Shown here piece after piece: positions 42,920 through 51,159 of a stretch of 64,000 nucleotides of DNA. The DNA is from Ruminococcus sp. (GTDB lineage Bacteria; Bacillota; Clostridia; Oscillospirales; Ruminococcaceae). Below the pieces are notes generated by a model. That model saw only the letters and a list, made by a program, of their open reading frames with translations, had not been told where the DNA came from and searched no databases. A program made the position numbers and the translations under genes. Positions within the stretch are counted from its first letter, which is position 1; every line of letters begins with the position of its first letter. The DNA lies in contig JAFXDK010000038.1 of NCBI GenBank assembly GCA_017521805.1, forward strand, positions 1 through 64,000. The letters run 5' to 3'.

Positions 42920-43005
42920 ATGAAGCGGGATGCAAAATGTGAACCGCAGACAATGTCTTTCGTCCCATGGACAACTCCCCGTCCCACAGGCACTCGATAC
43001 CGTAT
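42920..43005 (-). ncRNA. Tetrahydrofolate (THF) riboswitch
   Basis: The folT leader matches the THF riboswitch as I know it. On the minus strand it shows GGTATCGAGTGCC, then GGGGAGTTGTCC, GGGACGAAAGACATTGTCTG and TGCGGTTCACATTTTGCATCC followed by CGC. The final GCGGTTC...TTGCATCCCGC is the most diagnostic part. It lies between the promoter and folT, upstream of genes for folate uptake and polyglutamylation. High THF should lower folT-folC expression. Boundaries are approximate. Confidence 0.85.
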
Positions 43006-43079
43006 ATAACGCTATATCGGCATCACGAACACATTTTTACTCTTCAAAATCGTATTGTACAGATTTCTCTGCCATAATT

Positions 43080-43108
43080 ATTATATATCTATGATGTGGA
43101 TATGTCAA
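43080..43108 (-). promoter_or_regulatory. Promoter of folT-folC
   Basis: TTGACA (-35, 43103-43108) and TATAAT (-10, 43080-43085), 17 bases apart on the minus strand, giving a leader of about 215 bases that contains the THF riboswitch. The region 43109-43297 holds no gene. Confidence 0.88.
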
Positions 43109-43297
43109 TAGCATTTTAAAGCGTGAAATCAAGTTTATAACTTTTCCACATATTCCACAGAGTTTTCAACATTATTTTATGGAAATGGCGGAAATTATTT
43201 CCTTGCTCGTCGTTTAATTTTGTTTAGTCAATTTGTACATCAACAGCATATATATTTTGTAGCTGTTCACAAAATTTTATAAATAGTAATTAAATTC

Positions 43298-43326
43298 TTC
43301 ACTTTTTAAAGATTTTATGTTATAAT
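43298..43326 (+). promoter_or_regulatory. Promoter of the HAD hydrolase gene
   Basis: TTCACT (43298-43303) and TATAAT (43321-43326) with 17-base spacing; the -35 box is weak. About 75 bases before the start codon. Confidence 0.6.
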
Positions 43327-43401
43327 TATAAGTAACCTCTTTTGTACTATAAAGCAATAGAGTATAGAGGTTCCCTATATTTATCATTTGGAGTGAAGTA
43401 A

Positions 43402-44220
43402 TTGGGCAAAACCTTGTTTATTACCGACCTTGACGGAACTCTGCTGAATTCGCAGGCGGAGTTGTCAGATTATACGGTGAATACTATAAATTCCCTCATT
43501 GAAAAGGGTATGTATTTCACCTATGCTACCGCAAGAACCGAATATTCCGCAGGAAGTATCACGGAAAGGCTGAATATCAACGTCCCTTGCATTGTCAATA
43601 ACGGGGCGGAGATATATGACAGGAAAAGCGGCAAATATGTCCGAAAATCCGATATTCCCATTGATGCCGCCGCAAGGATAATCGACGCATTTGTGGAAAA
43701 TAACGTGGGATTGTTTATGTTCAAGTTCAGGGGTGAAAAGTTCGGGACTTGCTACAGCAACAATCTCAATGAACTTATGCAGGAGTATGTCAGAACCCGA
43801 AGCAAAACAGATCAGCCCTTATGGAAATGTGCTGATTTGCACAGCGAAAATGACGGAAATGTGGTGTATCTCACTTCAACGGGAGATTATGAAAAGCTTC
43901 TTCCTATTGAGAGAATTGCCGCTTCTGTGAAAGGTCTTGACCACGTTTTCTACGAGGATACATATACGGGAAAGCATTATCTTGAAATTTTCTCGGAAAA
44001 TGCTTCCAAGGCAAACGGCTTGAAATATCTTCGTGCGCAGTACGGCTTTGAGAAAATCGTAGCTTTCGGGGATAATCTCAACGATTTGAGTATGTTCAAG
44101 GAAGCTGATGTAAAAATTGCTGTTGAAAATGCCCGTGATGAGCTGAAAAATAAGGCTGATATGATAATCGGCACAAATGATGAAAACGGCGTTGCTAAAT
44201 ATCTTTCAAAATTATTTTGA
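43402..44220 (+). CDS. Cof-type HAD-IIB hydrolase
   Basis: A sugar-phosphate or nucleotide phosphatase-like enzyme of the Cof subfamily. The nucleophile motif LFITDLDGTLLNS is at residues 5-17, TYATARTEYSAGSI follows, a C2B cap occupies the middle, and ASKANGLKYL plus IVAFGDNLNDLSMFKEADVKIAVENA supply the Lys and acidic Mg-binding residues. 272 residues. The start is TTG, eight bases after GGAGTGA. The substrate cannot be told from sequence. Confidence 0.9.
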   Translation: MGKTLFITDLDGTLLNSQAELSDYTVNTINSLIEKGMYFTYATARTEYSAGSITERLNINVPCIVNNGAEIYDRKSGKYVRKSDIPIDAAARIIDAFVENNVGLFMFKFRGEKFGTCYSNNLNELMQEYVRTRSKTDQPLWKCADLHSENDGNVVYLTSTGDYEKLLPIERIAASVKGLDHVFYEDTYTGKHYLEIFSENASKANGLKYLRAQYGFEKIVAFGDNLNDLSMFKEADVKIAVENARDELKNKADMIIGTNDENGVAKYLSKLF

Positions 44221-44292
44221 AAATTTTTAATATCGCTTAATTTAGATGTTTTCACAAACTCTTATATAATATAGAAAGGAAATGTAAAAAAA

Positions 44293-46023
44293 ATGAAGAA
44301 ACTTATGTTAGGAAACGAGGCTTTCGCAAGAGGTCTTTACGAAGCAGGCTGTAAGGTGGTTTCAAGCTACCCCGGTACTCCTTCAACTGAAATTACAGAG
44401 GAAGTCGCAAAGTATGACGAAATCTACGCTGAATGGGCTCCCAACGAAAAGGTTGCTATGGAGGCAGCTCTCGGAGCTTCTATTGCAGGTGCAAGAGCAT
44501 TCTGCGGAATGAAGCACGTTGGACTCAATGTTGCAGCTGACCCTCTTTATACTGCGGCTTACACAGGCGTAAACGGCGGACTTGTTATCGCTGTTGCTGA
44601 TGACCAGGGTATGCACTCTTCTCAGAATGAGCAGGACAGCCGTCACCACGCTATTGCGGCTAAGGTGCCTATGCTTGAACCCTCTGATTCTACAGAATGC
44701 CGCGATTTCGTAAAGCTTGCTTACGAAATTTCAGAAGATTTCGATACTCCCGTTATTGTAAGAATGTCAACTCGTGTTGCTCATTCTCAGAGCATTGTTG
44801 AAACATTTGACAGACAGGAGCTTGAATTAAAGGAATATACAAAGAATCCCCAGAAATATGTTATGATGCCTGCATTTGCAAGAGGCAGACACGTATTTGT
44901 TGAGGAGCGTACAGCAAAGCTTACAGAGTATGCTGAAACTTCACCTCTCAACCGTGTTGAAATCTCCGACAAGGCTGAATTCGGCGTAATCACAAACGGT
45001 GCGGCTTATCAGTATGTCAAGGAGGCTCTGGGCGAAAAGGCTTCTGTATTAAAGCTTGGTATGGTTAATCCTATGCCTGTACAGCTTATCCGTGACTTTG
45101 CGGCTAAGTATGACCGTATTGTTGTTGTTGAGGAGCTTGACGGTATTATCGAGGCTCACTGCCGCAACATTGGCGTTACAAATGTAGAGGGCAAGGAGAT
45201 TTTCGGCTGTATCGGCGAAATCAACCAGTCCGCAATTGCTGAAAAGCTGCTTGGCGAGAAAAAAGAATTTGCAGCTCTTGATGACGCTATTCCTGTTCGT
45301 CCTCCCGTTATGTGTGCAGGCTGTCCTCACCGTGGACTTTTCTACAACCTGAAAAAGCTTGGTGTTACAGTTTCAGGTGATATCGGCTGTTATACTCTCG
45401 GTGCGGCTGCTCCCCTTAATGCTATGGATACTACAATCTGTATGGGCGCTTCAATTTCCGCGCTCCACGGCTTCAACAAGGCAAGAGGCGCTGAAAGCGA
45501 GCACAAGAGCGTTGCTGTTATCGGAGATTCTACATTCATGCACAGCGGTATGACAGGTCTTGTAAATATTGCTTACAATAATTCAAATTCAACTGTTATC
45601 ATCGTTGATAACTCTATCACAGGTATGACAGGACATCAGCAGAATCCCACAACAGGAAAGAATCTTAAGGGAGATCCTGCTGCCGCTGTTAATCTTGAAG
45701 AACTCTGCAAGGCTATCGGAATCAAGCGTGTACGCGTTGTTGACCCATACAAGCTTGCTGAAACTGAGGCTGTAATCAAGGAAGAACTGGCGGCTGATGA
45801 GGCATCTGTTATCATCTCTCGCAGACCTTGTGCACTTCTTAAATATGTTAAGCACAACGCTCCGTTCAAGGTTGAAGCTGACAAGTGTGTAGGCTGTAAG
45901 ATGTGTATGAAGCTTGGATGTCCCGCAATTTCAATGAAGGACGGCAAGGCTGTTATTGACCATACTCAGTGCGTAGGCTGCGGCATCTGCAAGGAACAGT
46001 GTAAGATTGGTGCAATAATCTGA
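44293..46023 (+). CDS. iorA: Indolepyruvate ferredoxin oxidoreductase, alpha subunit
   Basis: The large subunit of the CoA-dependent aryl-2-oxoacid oxidoreductase, which interconverts arylpyruvates and arylacetyl-CoA with ferredoxin. N-terminal pyruvate:ferredoxin-type domain (FARGLYEAGCKVVSSYPGTP), a thiamine diphosphate-binding domain with GDIGCYTLG and VIGDSTFMHSGMTGL, and a C-terminal ferredoxin domain with two [4Fe-4S] motifs (CVGCKMCMKLGCP and CVGCGICKEQC). 576 residues, normal. A TATAAT lies at 44265 but with a poor -35 box. First gene of the arylacid operon. Confidence 0.95.
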   Translation: MKKLMLGNEAFARGLYEAGCKVVSSYPGTPSTEITEEVAKYDEIYAEWAPNEKVAMEAALGASIAGARAFCGMKHVGLNVAADPLYTAAYTGVNGGLVIAVADDQGMHSSQNEQDSRHHAIAAKVPMLEPSDSTECRDFVKLAYEISEDFDTPVIVRMSTRVAHSQSIVETFDRQELELKEYTKNPQKYVMMPAFARGRHVFVEERTAKLTEYAETSPLNRVEISDKAEFGVITNGAAYQYVKEALGEKASVLKLGMVNPMPVQLIRDFAAKYDRIVVVEELDGIIEAHCRNIGVTNVEGKEIFGCIGEINQSAIAEKLLGEKKEFAALDDAIPVRPPVMCAGCPHRGLFYNLKKLGVTVSGDIGCYTLGAAAPLNAMDTTICMGASISALHGFNKARGAESEHKSVAVIGDSTFMHSGMTGLVNIAYNNSNSTVIIVDNSITGMTGHQQNPTTGKNLKGDPAAAVNLEELCKAIGIKRVRVVDPYKLAETEAVIKEELAADEASVIISRRPCALLKYVKHNAPFKVEADKCVGCKMCMKLGCPAISMKDGKAVIDHTQCVGCGICKEQCKIGAII

Positions 46024-46038
46024 TTGGAGATAATGATT

Positions 46039-46419
46039 ATGGATATTTACAGCGAGTTTGTCAATTGGCTTGACAATATCTTGGAAAATAACGATATGCC
46101 CGATGAAACGGTTTCTTTCTGCTTTAATCTGTACGAAGAATCCGTTGAGGACAGCGTCTATGCCGTTCAGCTTGTAGCTTGCGAGGCATTTGATGAAAAT
46201 AATCCCGATTGGGCTTGCGAAGAATGTTGGTCATCGGAAGAAGATATATTCTGCGTGGAGCTTTCCGACGAGGCTGAAAAGGATTGGAAAGCCGCACAGA
46301 AGCTTATAACGAGCTGGGTTGAGGAATATCTCGGAAACGGTAAATATGCAGATATACTCACATCAAAGCCTGTAGGCATAGGATTCGTTGACGGAGATGT
46401 GGAGATTATCCGCAGATAA
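46039..46419 (+). CDS. Hypothetical acidic protein between iorA and iorB
   Basis: Function unknown. About 126 residues, acidic, rich in Trp and Cys (WACEECWSSEEDIFCVE), no signal peptide or membrane segment. The ATG at 46039 is eight to nine bases after TTGGAG; the preceding TTG and ATG are too close to that site. It follows iorA within 16 bases and is probably translated from the same mRNA. Confidence 0.65.
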   Translation: MDIYSEFVNWLDNILENNDMPDETVSFCFNLYEESVEDSVYAVQLVACEAFDENNPDWACEECWSSEEDIFCVELSDEAEKDWKAAQKLITSWVEEYLGNGKYADILTSKPVGIGFVDGDVEIIRR

Positions 46420-46437
46420 GAAAAGCCGGTGATTATT

Positions 46438-46653
46438 ATGAAGCTAAAAATATTATATTTTATATACAGATTAATTCAGCTTTTCACCATTATATTTATT
46501 ACAGACAGACTTGAAATGAATTTCTGGGCAAAATTCGGTATACTTCTTTTGTTGCTTCTCATATTTGATGAAACAGAAGAATACGTTCAGCGTTTTTTCA
46601 ACATTGATTCGGATTTGTCTGAAAATGAACTGTCTGATAATCAAGGGGAATAA
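46438..46653 (+). CDS. Small membrane protein, first of a tandem pair
   Basis: 72 residues: basic start MKLKILYFIYRLIQLF, two hydrophobic stretches (the second LLLLLLIF-rich) and an acidic tail. It aligns along its length with the next gene (K-I-L-x-F-x-Y at the start, then D/E-R-x-E, a shared W, K-[FI]-G). Function unknown. It sits inside the iorA-iorB interval on the same strand. Confidence 0.65.
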   Translation: MKLKILYFIYRLIQLFTIIFITDRLEMNFWAKFGILLLLLLIFDETEEYVQRFFNIDSDLSENELSDNQGE

Positions 46654-46655
46654 TA

Positions 46656-46877
46656 ATGAAATCAAAAATTTTGAGTTTTTTATATGAAGTATTCAGATTT
46701 TTTGTTGCGTTCAATATAAGCGAAAGGTTTGAATTCGGTTTATGGGGAAAAATAGGCGTTATAGCTGTGGTAGTAGCTGTATTCGGCATTATCGAAGCCT
46801 TTGTCGAAAAAATCTCGGTAAAGAAAACTGCACAAGATGCCTTGGAGCAGAAATATACGTCAAATGAAAATAATTAA
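46656..46877 (+). CDS. Small membrane protein, second of a tandem pair
   Basis: 73 residues, paralogous to the preceding gene: MKSKILSFLYEVFRFFVAFN, then ISERFEFGLWGKIGVIAVVV and a charged tail. Two hydrophobic segments suggest a hairpin in the membrane. It begins three bases after the first copy and ends 15 bases before iorB. Function unknown. Confidence 0.65.
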   Translation: MKSKILSFLYEVFRFFVAFNISERFEFGLWGKIGVIAVVVAVFGIIEAFVEKISVKKTAQDALEQKYTSNENN

Positions 46878-46892
46878 GGAGAAAATTTAAAT

Positions 46893-47474
46893 ATGGAAAC
46901 TAAATCAATTATGATAGTCGGTGTTGGCGGACAGGGTTCTCTGCTTGCTTCAAGACTTCTGGGAAATGTGCTTCTTGCACAGGGATATGATGTAAAAGTA
47001 AGCGAAGTTCACGGAATGAGCCAGCGCGGCGGTTCTGTTGTTACATACGTAAAATACGGCGATAAGGTATACTCCCCTGTTGTTGAAAAGGGCGAGGCTG
47101 ACGCTGTAATTTCCTTTGAGCTTCTCGAAGCGGCACGCTGTCTGCCATATCTGAAAAAGGGCGGTACTCTTATCACTTCCACACAGCAGATTGACCCCAT
47201 GCCTGTTATTACAGGTGCTATGGAATATCCTGCTGACCTCGTAAGCAAGCTTGCTGAGGCAGGTGCTGATATTACAGCTGTTGACGCTCTTTCTCTTGCA
47301 GAAGAAGCAGGTACAGCCAAAGCTTCAAACGTTGTTCTTATGGGCGTACTCTCCGCAAAAACAGATTTCCCTGAGGAGCTCTGGCAGAATGCTCTTGAAC
47401 AGTGCGTACCTCCAAAATTCCTTGAACTTAACAAAAAGGCATTTGAACTTGGCAGAAATGCTGCTGTAAAGTAA
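46893..47474 (+). CDS. iorB: Indolepyruvate ferredoxin oxidoreductase, beta subunit
   Basis: The small gamma-domain-type subunit that completes the IOR enzyme. It begins MIVGVGGQGSLLASRLLG after a short lead; SEVHGMSQRGGSVVTYVKYG is a family hallmark. 193 residues, normal. Unlike the usual adjacent iorA-iorB pair, three small genes lie between the subunits here. Confidence 0.94.
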   Translation: METKSIMIVGVGGQGSLLASRLLGNVLLAQGYDVKVSEVHGMSQRGGSVVTYVKYGDKVYSPVVEKGEADAVISFELLEAARCLPYLKKGGTLITSTQQIDPMPVITGAMEYPADLVSKLAEAGADITAVDALSLAEEAGTAKASNVVLMGVLSAKTDFPEELWQNALEQCVPPKFLELNKKAFELGRNAAVK

Positions 47475-47508
47475 AAATAGATTACATTTTTGAACGGGAG
47501 GGATAACT

Positions 47509-49011
47509 TTGAAAAAGCTTTTAGCGGCGCTTACCCTTTTATCCATGGCAATTTCCTGCACTTCCTGCGGTTTGTATTCAACCTACGAAGCAGATGTGGA
47601 ATTATCTGAAATATCAGGTACTGACGCTCCGACTTCTGACGCTTCAATTTCTACGGAAGCGGAAACGGAAAAGCTTACCGAAGCTGACCCTACCCGTCAG
47701 GAGTGCCACAAAACCATACATAATGAGGAAAAGCCCGAAGTCGTGAAAATATCCTTTGAGGGTGTCTGCTCAGGTGATATCCGCAGACATGCTAAAGTTG
47801 AGGATTTGTATAATATTGATATACTCCACAGCGGAGTTGTGGGACTTGTGGGTATTCCTGTTGAACTGGAATACGATGAAGAAGTAAAAAATCCTCGTCT
47901 GACTTTTACTTATGATACATCTGAGCTGAGAGGTATTCCCGAAAAGAATCTCATAATGCTTCATTATTCCGTGCAAGATGCTTTTTATAATACCGTTGAG
48001 AATTTCAAGCTTGATACGGATAATTGTACTGTATCTGCTGATATTGAGGAGCAGGGAGTATATCTTCTTGCTGACGCTTATCAGTGGTACGATTGTTGGG
48101 GCATTGATGTATCTGAATACGCCTATGAAAGAGATTTAACCCAATACAAGACAGACTGGGAGCGCGAGGAAGATACAGGAAGCATTATGGCTCTTGCAAA
48201 CAAGCAATGGGCTATGGAAAATGCTCCCGATTTCCATGTATCTAACGCGGAACAGCTTGCTTCTGTGGTCTGGTATGTCAACGGTATAGACGGTAATGCA
48301 AATGTAACTCTTGAAAAGGATATTGACCTTTCCGACTACGATTGGAAGCCTATGGGCTGGGGAAAAGGCATGGGCGGCGGATTCTCGGGAACTGTGGACG
48401 GTCAGGGACATACTATCTATGGTATGACCATTATGGAGGATTATCTCCAATCAGGCTTCATCGGCTATGGACTTGGCGTTTCTGTGAAAAATATCAATTT
48501 TGAGGACGCTTATGTTTCATCTACACACTGCACAGGCATTGTAGGCGGTGAACTGTATATGTCCGGTGCATGGGAGAATATTTACGTGCAGGGCACTGTT
48601 CGCGGCGGAGATGACGACTACGCGGCTATAGTGGGCAGAGAGACTGATATAAATTTCAAGAACTGTTCTGCTGATGTTACTGTAAACGGTGAGCCTTTCG
48701 AGTATCTTTCCTATCGTCAGAAGCGTGAGGCTGAGGTCGAAATCGTTGAAACTTTTACCCTTACCCTGAATGATGATTACACAATTACCCGTGATGAACA
48801 CGAGGGATTTCACAACCTTGGCTGGATGATATTGATGAACGATGAACAGGTTCTCCATAGAAATGCAGAAAACGAACTCGTTCTCGATACTCATAACTGG
48901 GTTAGCGATTCCCCTGCAAAGTATACTATTTATCTTGTGGCTTATATAAACGGCACGTATATCCGTGTAAGCAATGTTATTGAATATACGCTGACGGAAA
49001 ACAACGACTAA
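47509..49011 (+). CDS. Predicted surface lipoprotein with a GLUG-like repeat region
   Basis: Exported: signal peptide MKKLLAALTLLSMAISCTSC, with a plausible lipobox near Cys17 or Cys20, then a Thr/Ser/Glu-rich linker. A middle domain (about residues 85-205) resembles those preceding adhesion domains in Clostridial surface proteins (VELEYDEEVKNPRLTFTYD, then MLHYSVQDAFYNTVENF). A GLUG-like beta-helical part follows (FSGTVDGQGHTIYGMTI; HCTGIVGGELY), then a C-terminal Ig-like strand-rich domain. The start is TTG after GGGAGGG. It lies inside the ior-paaK operon with no obvious metabolic role. 500 residues. Confidence 0.75.
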   Translation: MKKLLAALTLLSMAISCTSCGLYSTYEADVELSEISGTDAPTSDASISTEAETEKLTEADPTRQECHKTIHNEEKPEVVKISFEGVCSGDIRRHAKVEDLYNIDILHSGVVGLVGIPVELEYDEEVKNPRLTFTYDTSELRGIPEKNLIMLHYSVQDAFYNTVENFKLDTDNCTVSADIEEQGVYLLADAYQWYDCWGIDVSEYAYERDLTQYKTDWEREEDTGSIMALANKQWAMENAPDFHVSNAEQLASVVWYVNGIDGNANVTLEKDIDLSDYDWKPMGWGKGMGGGFSGTVDGQGHTIYGMTIMEDYLQSGFIGYGLGVSVKNINFEDAYVSSTHCTGIVGGELYMSGAWENIYVQGTVRGGDDDYAAIVGRETDINFKNCSADVTVNGEPFEYLSYRQKREAEVEIVETFTLTLNDDYTITRDEHEGFHNLGWMILMNDEQVLHRNAENELVLDTHNWVSDSPAKYTIYLVAYINGTYIRVSNVIEYTLTENND

Positions 49012-49054
49012 AATTGACGAAAGTCAATAATTTATAAATAAGGAGATAAAGCCA

Positions 49055-50362
49055 ATGGCAAATTATTGGAATCAGGAAATTGAATGTATGTCCTATGAGG
49101 ATATGAAAAAGCTTCAGAGTGAGCGTCTTGTTGCTCAGGTGAAGCACGTTTACGAAAATGTTGAATATTATCGTAACCTCATGGACGAAAAGGGAGTAAA
49201 GCCCGAAGATATTCAGTCTGTTGACGACCTTCACAAGCTCCCATTTCTCTCTAAGGCTGACCTCCGTGATGCATACCCCTATGGACTTCTTGCTAAGCCC
49301 CTCAATGAATGTGTCCGTATTCATTCAACAAGCGGCACTACAGGTAAGCGTGTAGTTGCATTTTATACACAGAATGATATCGACCTCTGGGATGACTGCT
49401 GTGCAAGAGCTATTGTTGCGGCTGGCGGCACAAAAGACGATGTATGTCAGGTAGCTTACGGCTTCGGACTTTTCACAGGCGGTGCAGGTCTCAACGGCGG
49501 CTCACATAAAGTCGGCTGTCTTACGCTTCCCATGTCAAGCGGAAATACAGACCGTCAGATTGAATTTATGCGCGACCTTGGCTCAACTATTCTCTGCTGT
49601 ACTCCCTCATATGCCGCATATATCGGCGAGACACTTCACGAAATGGGACTTACTTCCGATGATATCAGCCTTAAAGCAGGTATTTTCGGCGCTGAGCCAT
49701 GGACTGAGGAAATGAGAAAGTCCATTGAAGCTTCTCTCGGTATCAAGGCTTATGATATCTATGGTCTTACAGAAACAAGCGGCCCCGGTGTTGCTTTTGA
49801 GTGCTGTGAGCAGACAGGTATGCATATTAACGAGGATAACTTTATCCCTGAGATTATAAATCCCGATACAGGAGAAGTTCTCCCTGAGGGCGAAGTGGGC
49901 GAGCTTGTATTCACAAGCATCACTAAGGAGGCATTCCCCCTGCTCCGCTACAGAACAAGAGATTTATGCGTACTCAGCCGCAAAAAGTGCTCCTGCGGAC
50001 GTACACTCATCAAGATGAGAAAACCCATGGGAAGAAGCGACGACATGCTTATTATCCGCGGTGTAAACGTATTCCCCTCACAGATTGAAACTGTACTTAT
50101 CGAGCAGGGATATTCACCAAACTATCTCATTGAGGTTGACAGAAAGAACAATACAGATACTCTTGATATCAGCGTTGAGATGAATCCCGACCAGTTCTCT
50201 GATAAGATGAAGGTAATGCAGGAGCAGGAAAAGGCTCTGGCACTTGCTATAAAGACAATGCTGGGAATCAATCCCAAGGTACACCTTGTAAGCCCCAAGT
50301 CCATTACAAGAAGCGAGGGCAAGGCTGTACGAGTTATCGACAGAAGAAAGCTTCACGATTAA
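49055..50362 (+). CDS. paaK: Phenylacetate-CoA ligase (arylacetate-activating)
   Basis: Activates phenylacetate or a related aryl acid to its CoA thioester using ATP. AMP-binding motifs: HSTSGTTGKRVVAFYT near residue 89, YGLTETSGPGVAFECC, and LLRYRTRDLCVLSRKKCSCGR; the C-terminal domain has KPMGRSDDMLIIRGVNVFPSQ. 435 residues, normal for PaaK. Together with iorAB it can convert arylacetate to arylacetyl-CoA and, by reductive carboxylation, to arylpyruvate. Confidence 0.94.
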   Translation: MANYWNQEIECMSYEDMKKLQSERLVAQVKHVYENVEYYRNLMDEKGVKPEDIQSVDDLHKLPFLSKADLRDAYPYGLLAKPLNECVRIHSTSGTTGKRVVAFYTQNDIDLWDDCCARAIVAAGGTKDDVCQVAYGFGLFTGGAGLNGGSHKVGCLTLPMSSGNTDRQIEFMRDLGSTILCCTPSYAAYIGETLHEMGLTSDDISLKAGIFGAEPWTEEMRKSIEASLGIKAYDIYGLTETSGPGVAFECCEQTGMHINEDNFIPEIINPDTGEVLPEGEVGELVFTSITKEAFPLLRYRTRDLCVLSRKKCSCGRTLIKMRKPMGRSDDMLIIRGVNVFPSQIETVLIEQGYSPNYLIEVDRKNNTDTLDISVEMNPDQFSDKMKVMQEQEKALALAIKTMLGINPKVHLVSPKSITRSEGKAVRVIDRRKLHD

Positions 50363-50377
50363 AAGGAGGAAAGAACT

Positions 50378-50809
50378 ATGGCAAACGCAAAACAGATTTC
50401 AGTATTCGTTGACAACAAGCCCAATCAGCTTACAGGCGTTATGGCTCTGCTTAAAGAAAGCAATATCAATGTACGCGCTCTCAGCCTTGCTGATACGTCC
50501 GATTTCGGTATTCTCCGTATGGTTGTAAATGATACGGATAAAGCTGAAAAGGTGCTGAAAAACGCTTCATATGCCGTTACAGTAACGGAAATTGTGGCAA
50601 TTACTATCCCCGATTCCCCTGGACAGCTCAGCCGAGTTCTTGACATCCTCGGCGCTGAAAATGTAAATCTGGAGTATCTCTACGCATTTACAGGAGCTTC
50701 CGACAGGTCTGTTTCCTTTGTTATCCGCGTGGACGATATAAAGCTCGCTTCCGATGCGCTTACAAAGGGCGGTATTATTCAGCTTACGGAGCAGGACCTT
50801 TCGGAATAA
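50378..50809 (+). CDS. Tandem ACT-domain protein
   Basis: 143 residues made of two ACT domains: VFVDNKPNQLTGVMALLKES at the start and ITIPDSPGQLSRVLDILG in the second half. ACT domains bind amino acids. Proteins of this type commonly follow paaK/ior genes and probably sense aromatic amino acids; the ligand is inferred. It is the last gene of the operon, and its TAA stop is part of a tandem AATGCGT repeat. Confidence 0.88.
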   Translation: MANAKQISVFVDNKPNQLTGVMALLKESNINVRALSLADTSDFGILRMVVNDTDKAEKVLKNASYAVTVTEIVAITIPDSPGQLSRVLDILGAENVNLEYLYAFTGASDRSVSFVIRVDDIKLASDALTKGGIIQLTEQDLSE

Positions 50810-50839
50810 TGCGTAATGCGTAATGCGTAATGCGTAATT
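50808..50839. repeat. Tandem AATGCGT heptamers at the end of the ACT-domain gene
   Basis: Four perfect AATGCGT units (50808-50835) followed by AATT, beginning within the stop codon of the gene. Related words lie at 52976-53003 (four units, one variant), 55175-55185, 61642-61652 and, changed, at 38300-38310 and 62173-62186, all at gene 3' ends. Confidence 0.85.
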
Positions 50840-51037
50840 ATTTAAAGAGCTGTTAGCTTTTTGGAACGGCAATTTTATCGGGTAATGCTAATTTGTGTAG
50901 GGGCTGTCTTGGCAGTCCCTATGACAGAATGTCGTGAGAAGCTAACAGCTAATGGCTAATAGCTAAAAGCTTGATTTACACAGCAAAGCATTGCCAAAGG
51001 CTATAAAAGTAATTTATTGGATTATTTTCAAATGGTC
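50840..51037. repeat. Repeat-rich intergenic stretch
   Basis: No gene seen. It contains GCTGTTAGC and GCTAACAGCTAATGGCT words (50847-50858, 50942-50972) that also occur near 38425, 53022-53056, 54983 and 59926. A decayed palindromic unit GTAGGGGCTG-TCTTGGCAGTCC lies at 50897-50920. Confidence 0.65.
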
Positions 51038-51066
51038 TTGACAAATTGTACAAAAAATTGTATAAT
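51038..51066 (+). promoter_or_regulatory. Promoter of the zinc-ribbon gene at 51160
   Basis: TTGACA (51038-51043) and TATAAT (51061-51066), exactly 17 bases apart, about 95 bases before the start codon. Confidence 0.88.
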
Positions 51067-51159
51067 ATAAGTACTGTATAATGGTTGCAGGCGAAGTGTG
51101 TCATTTTGGGATGATGAAGCTTTACTGCAATACGCAATATGAAAATGGAGTTGATAGGA

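Noticed and set aside
43141..43170. DnaA-box-like words (TTTTCCACA, ATTCCACAG) as a replication origin
   Set aside because: Only one good match; no cluster of boxes, no dnaA or dnaN nearby and no AT-rich unwinding element that stands out.
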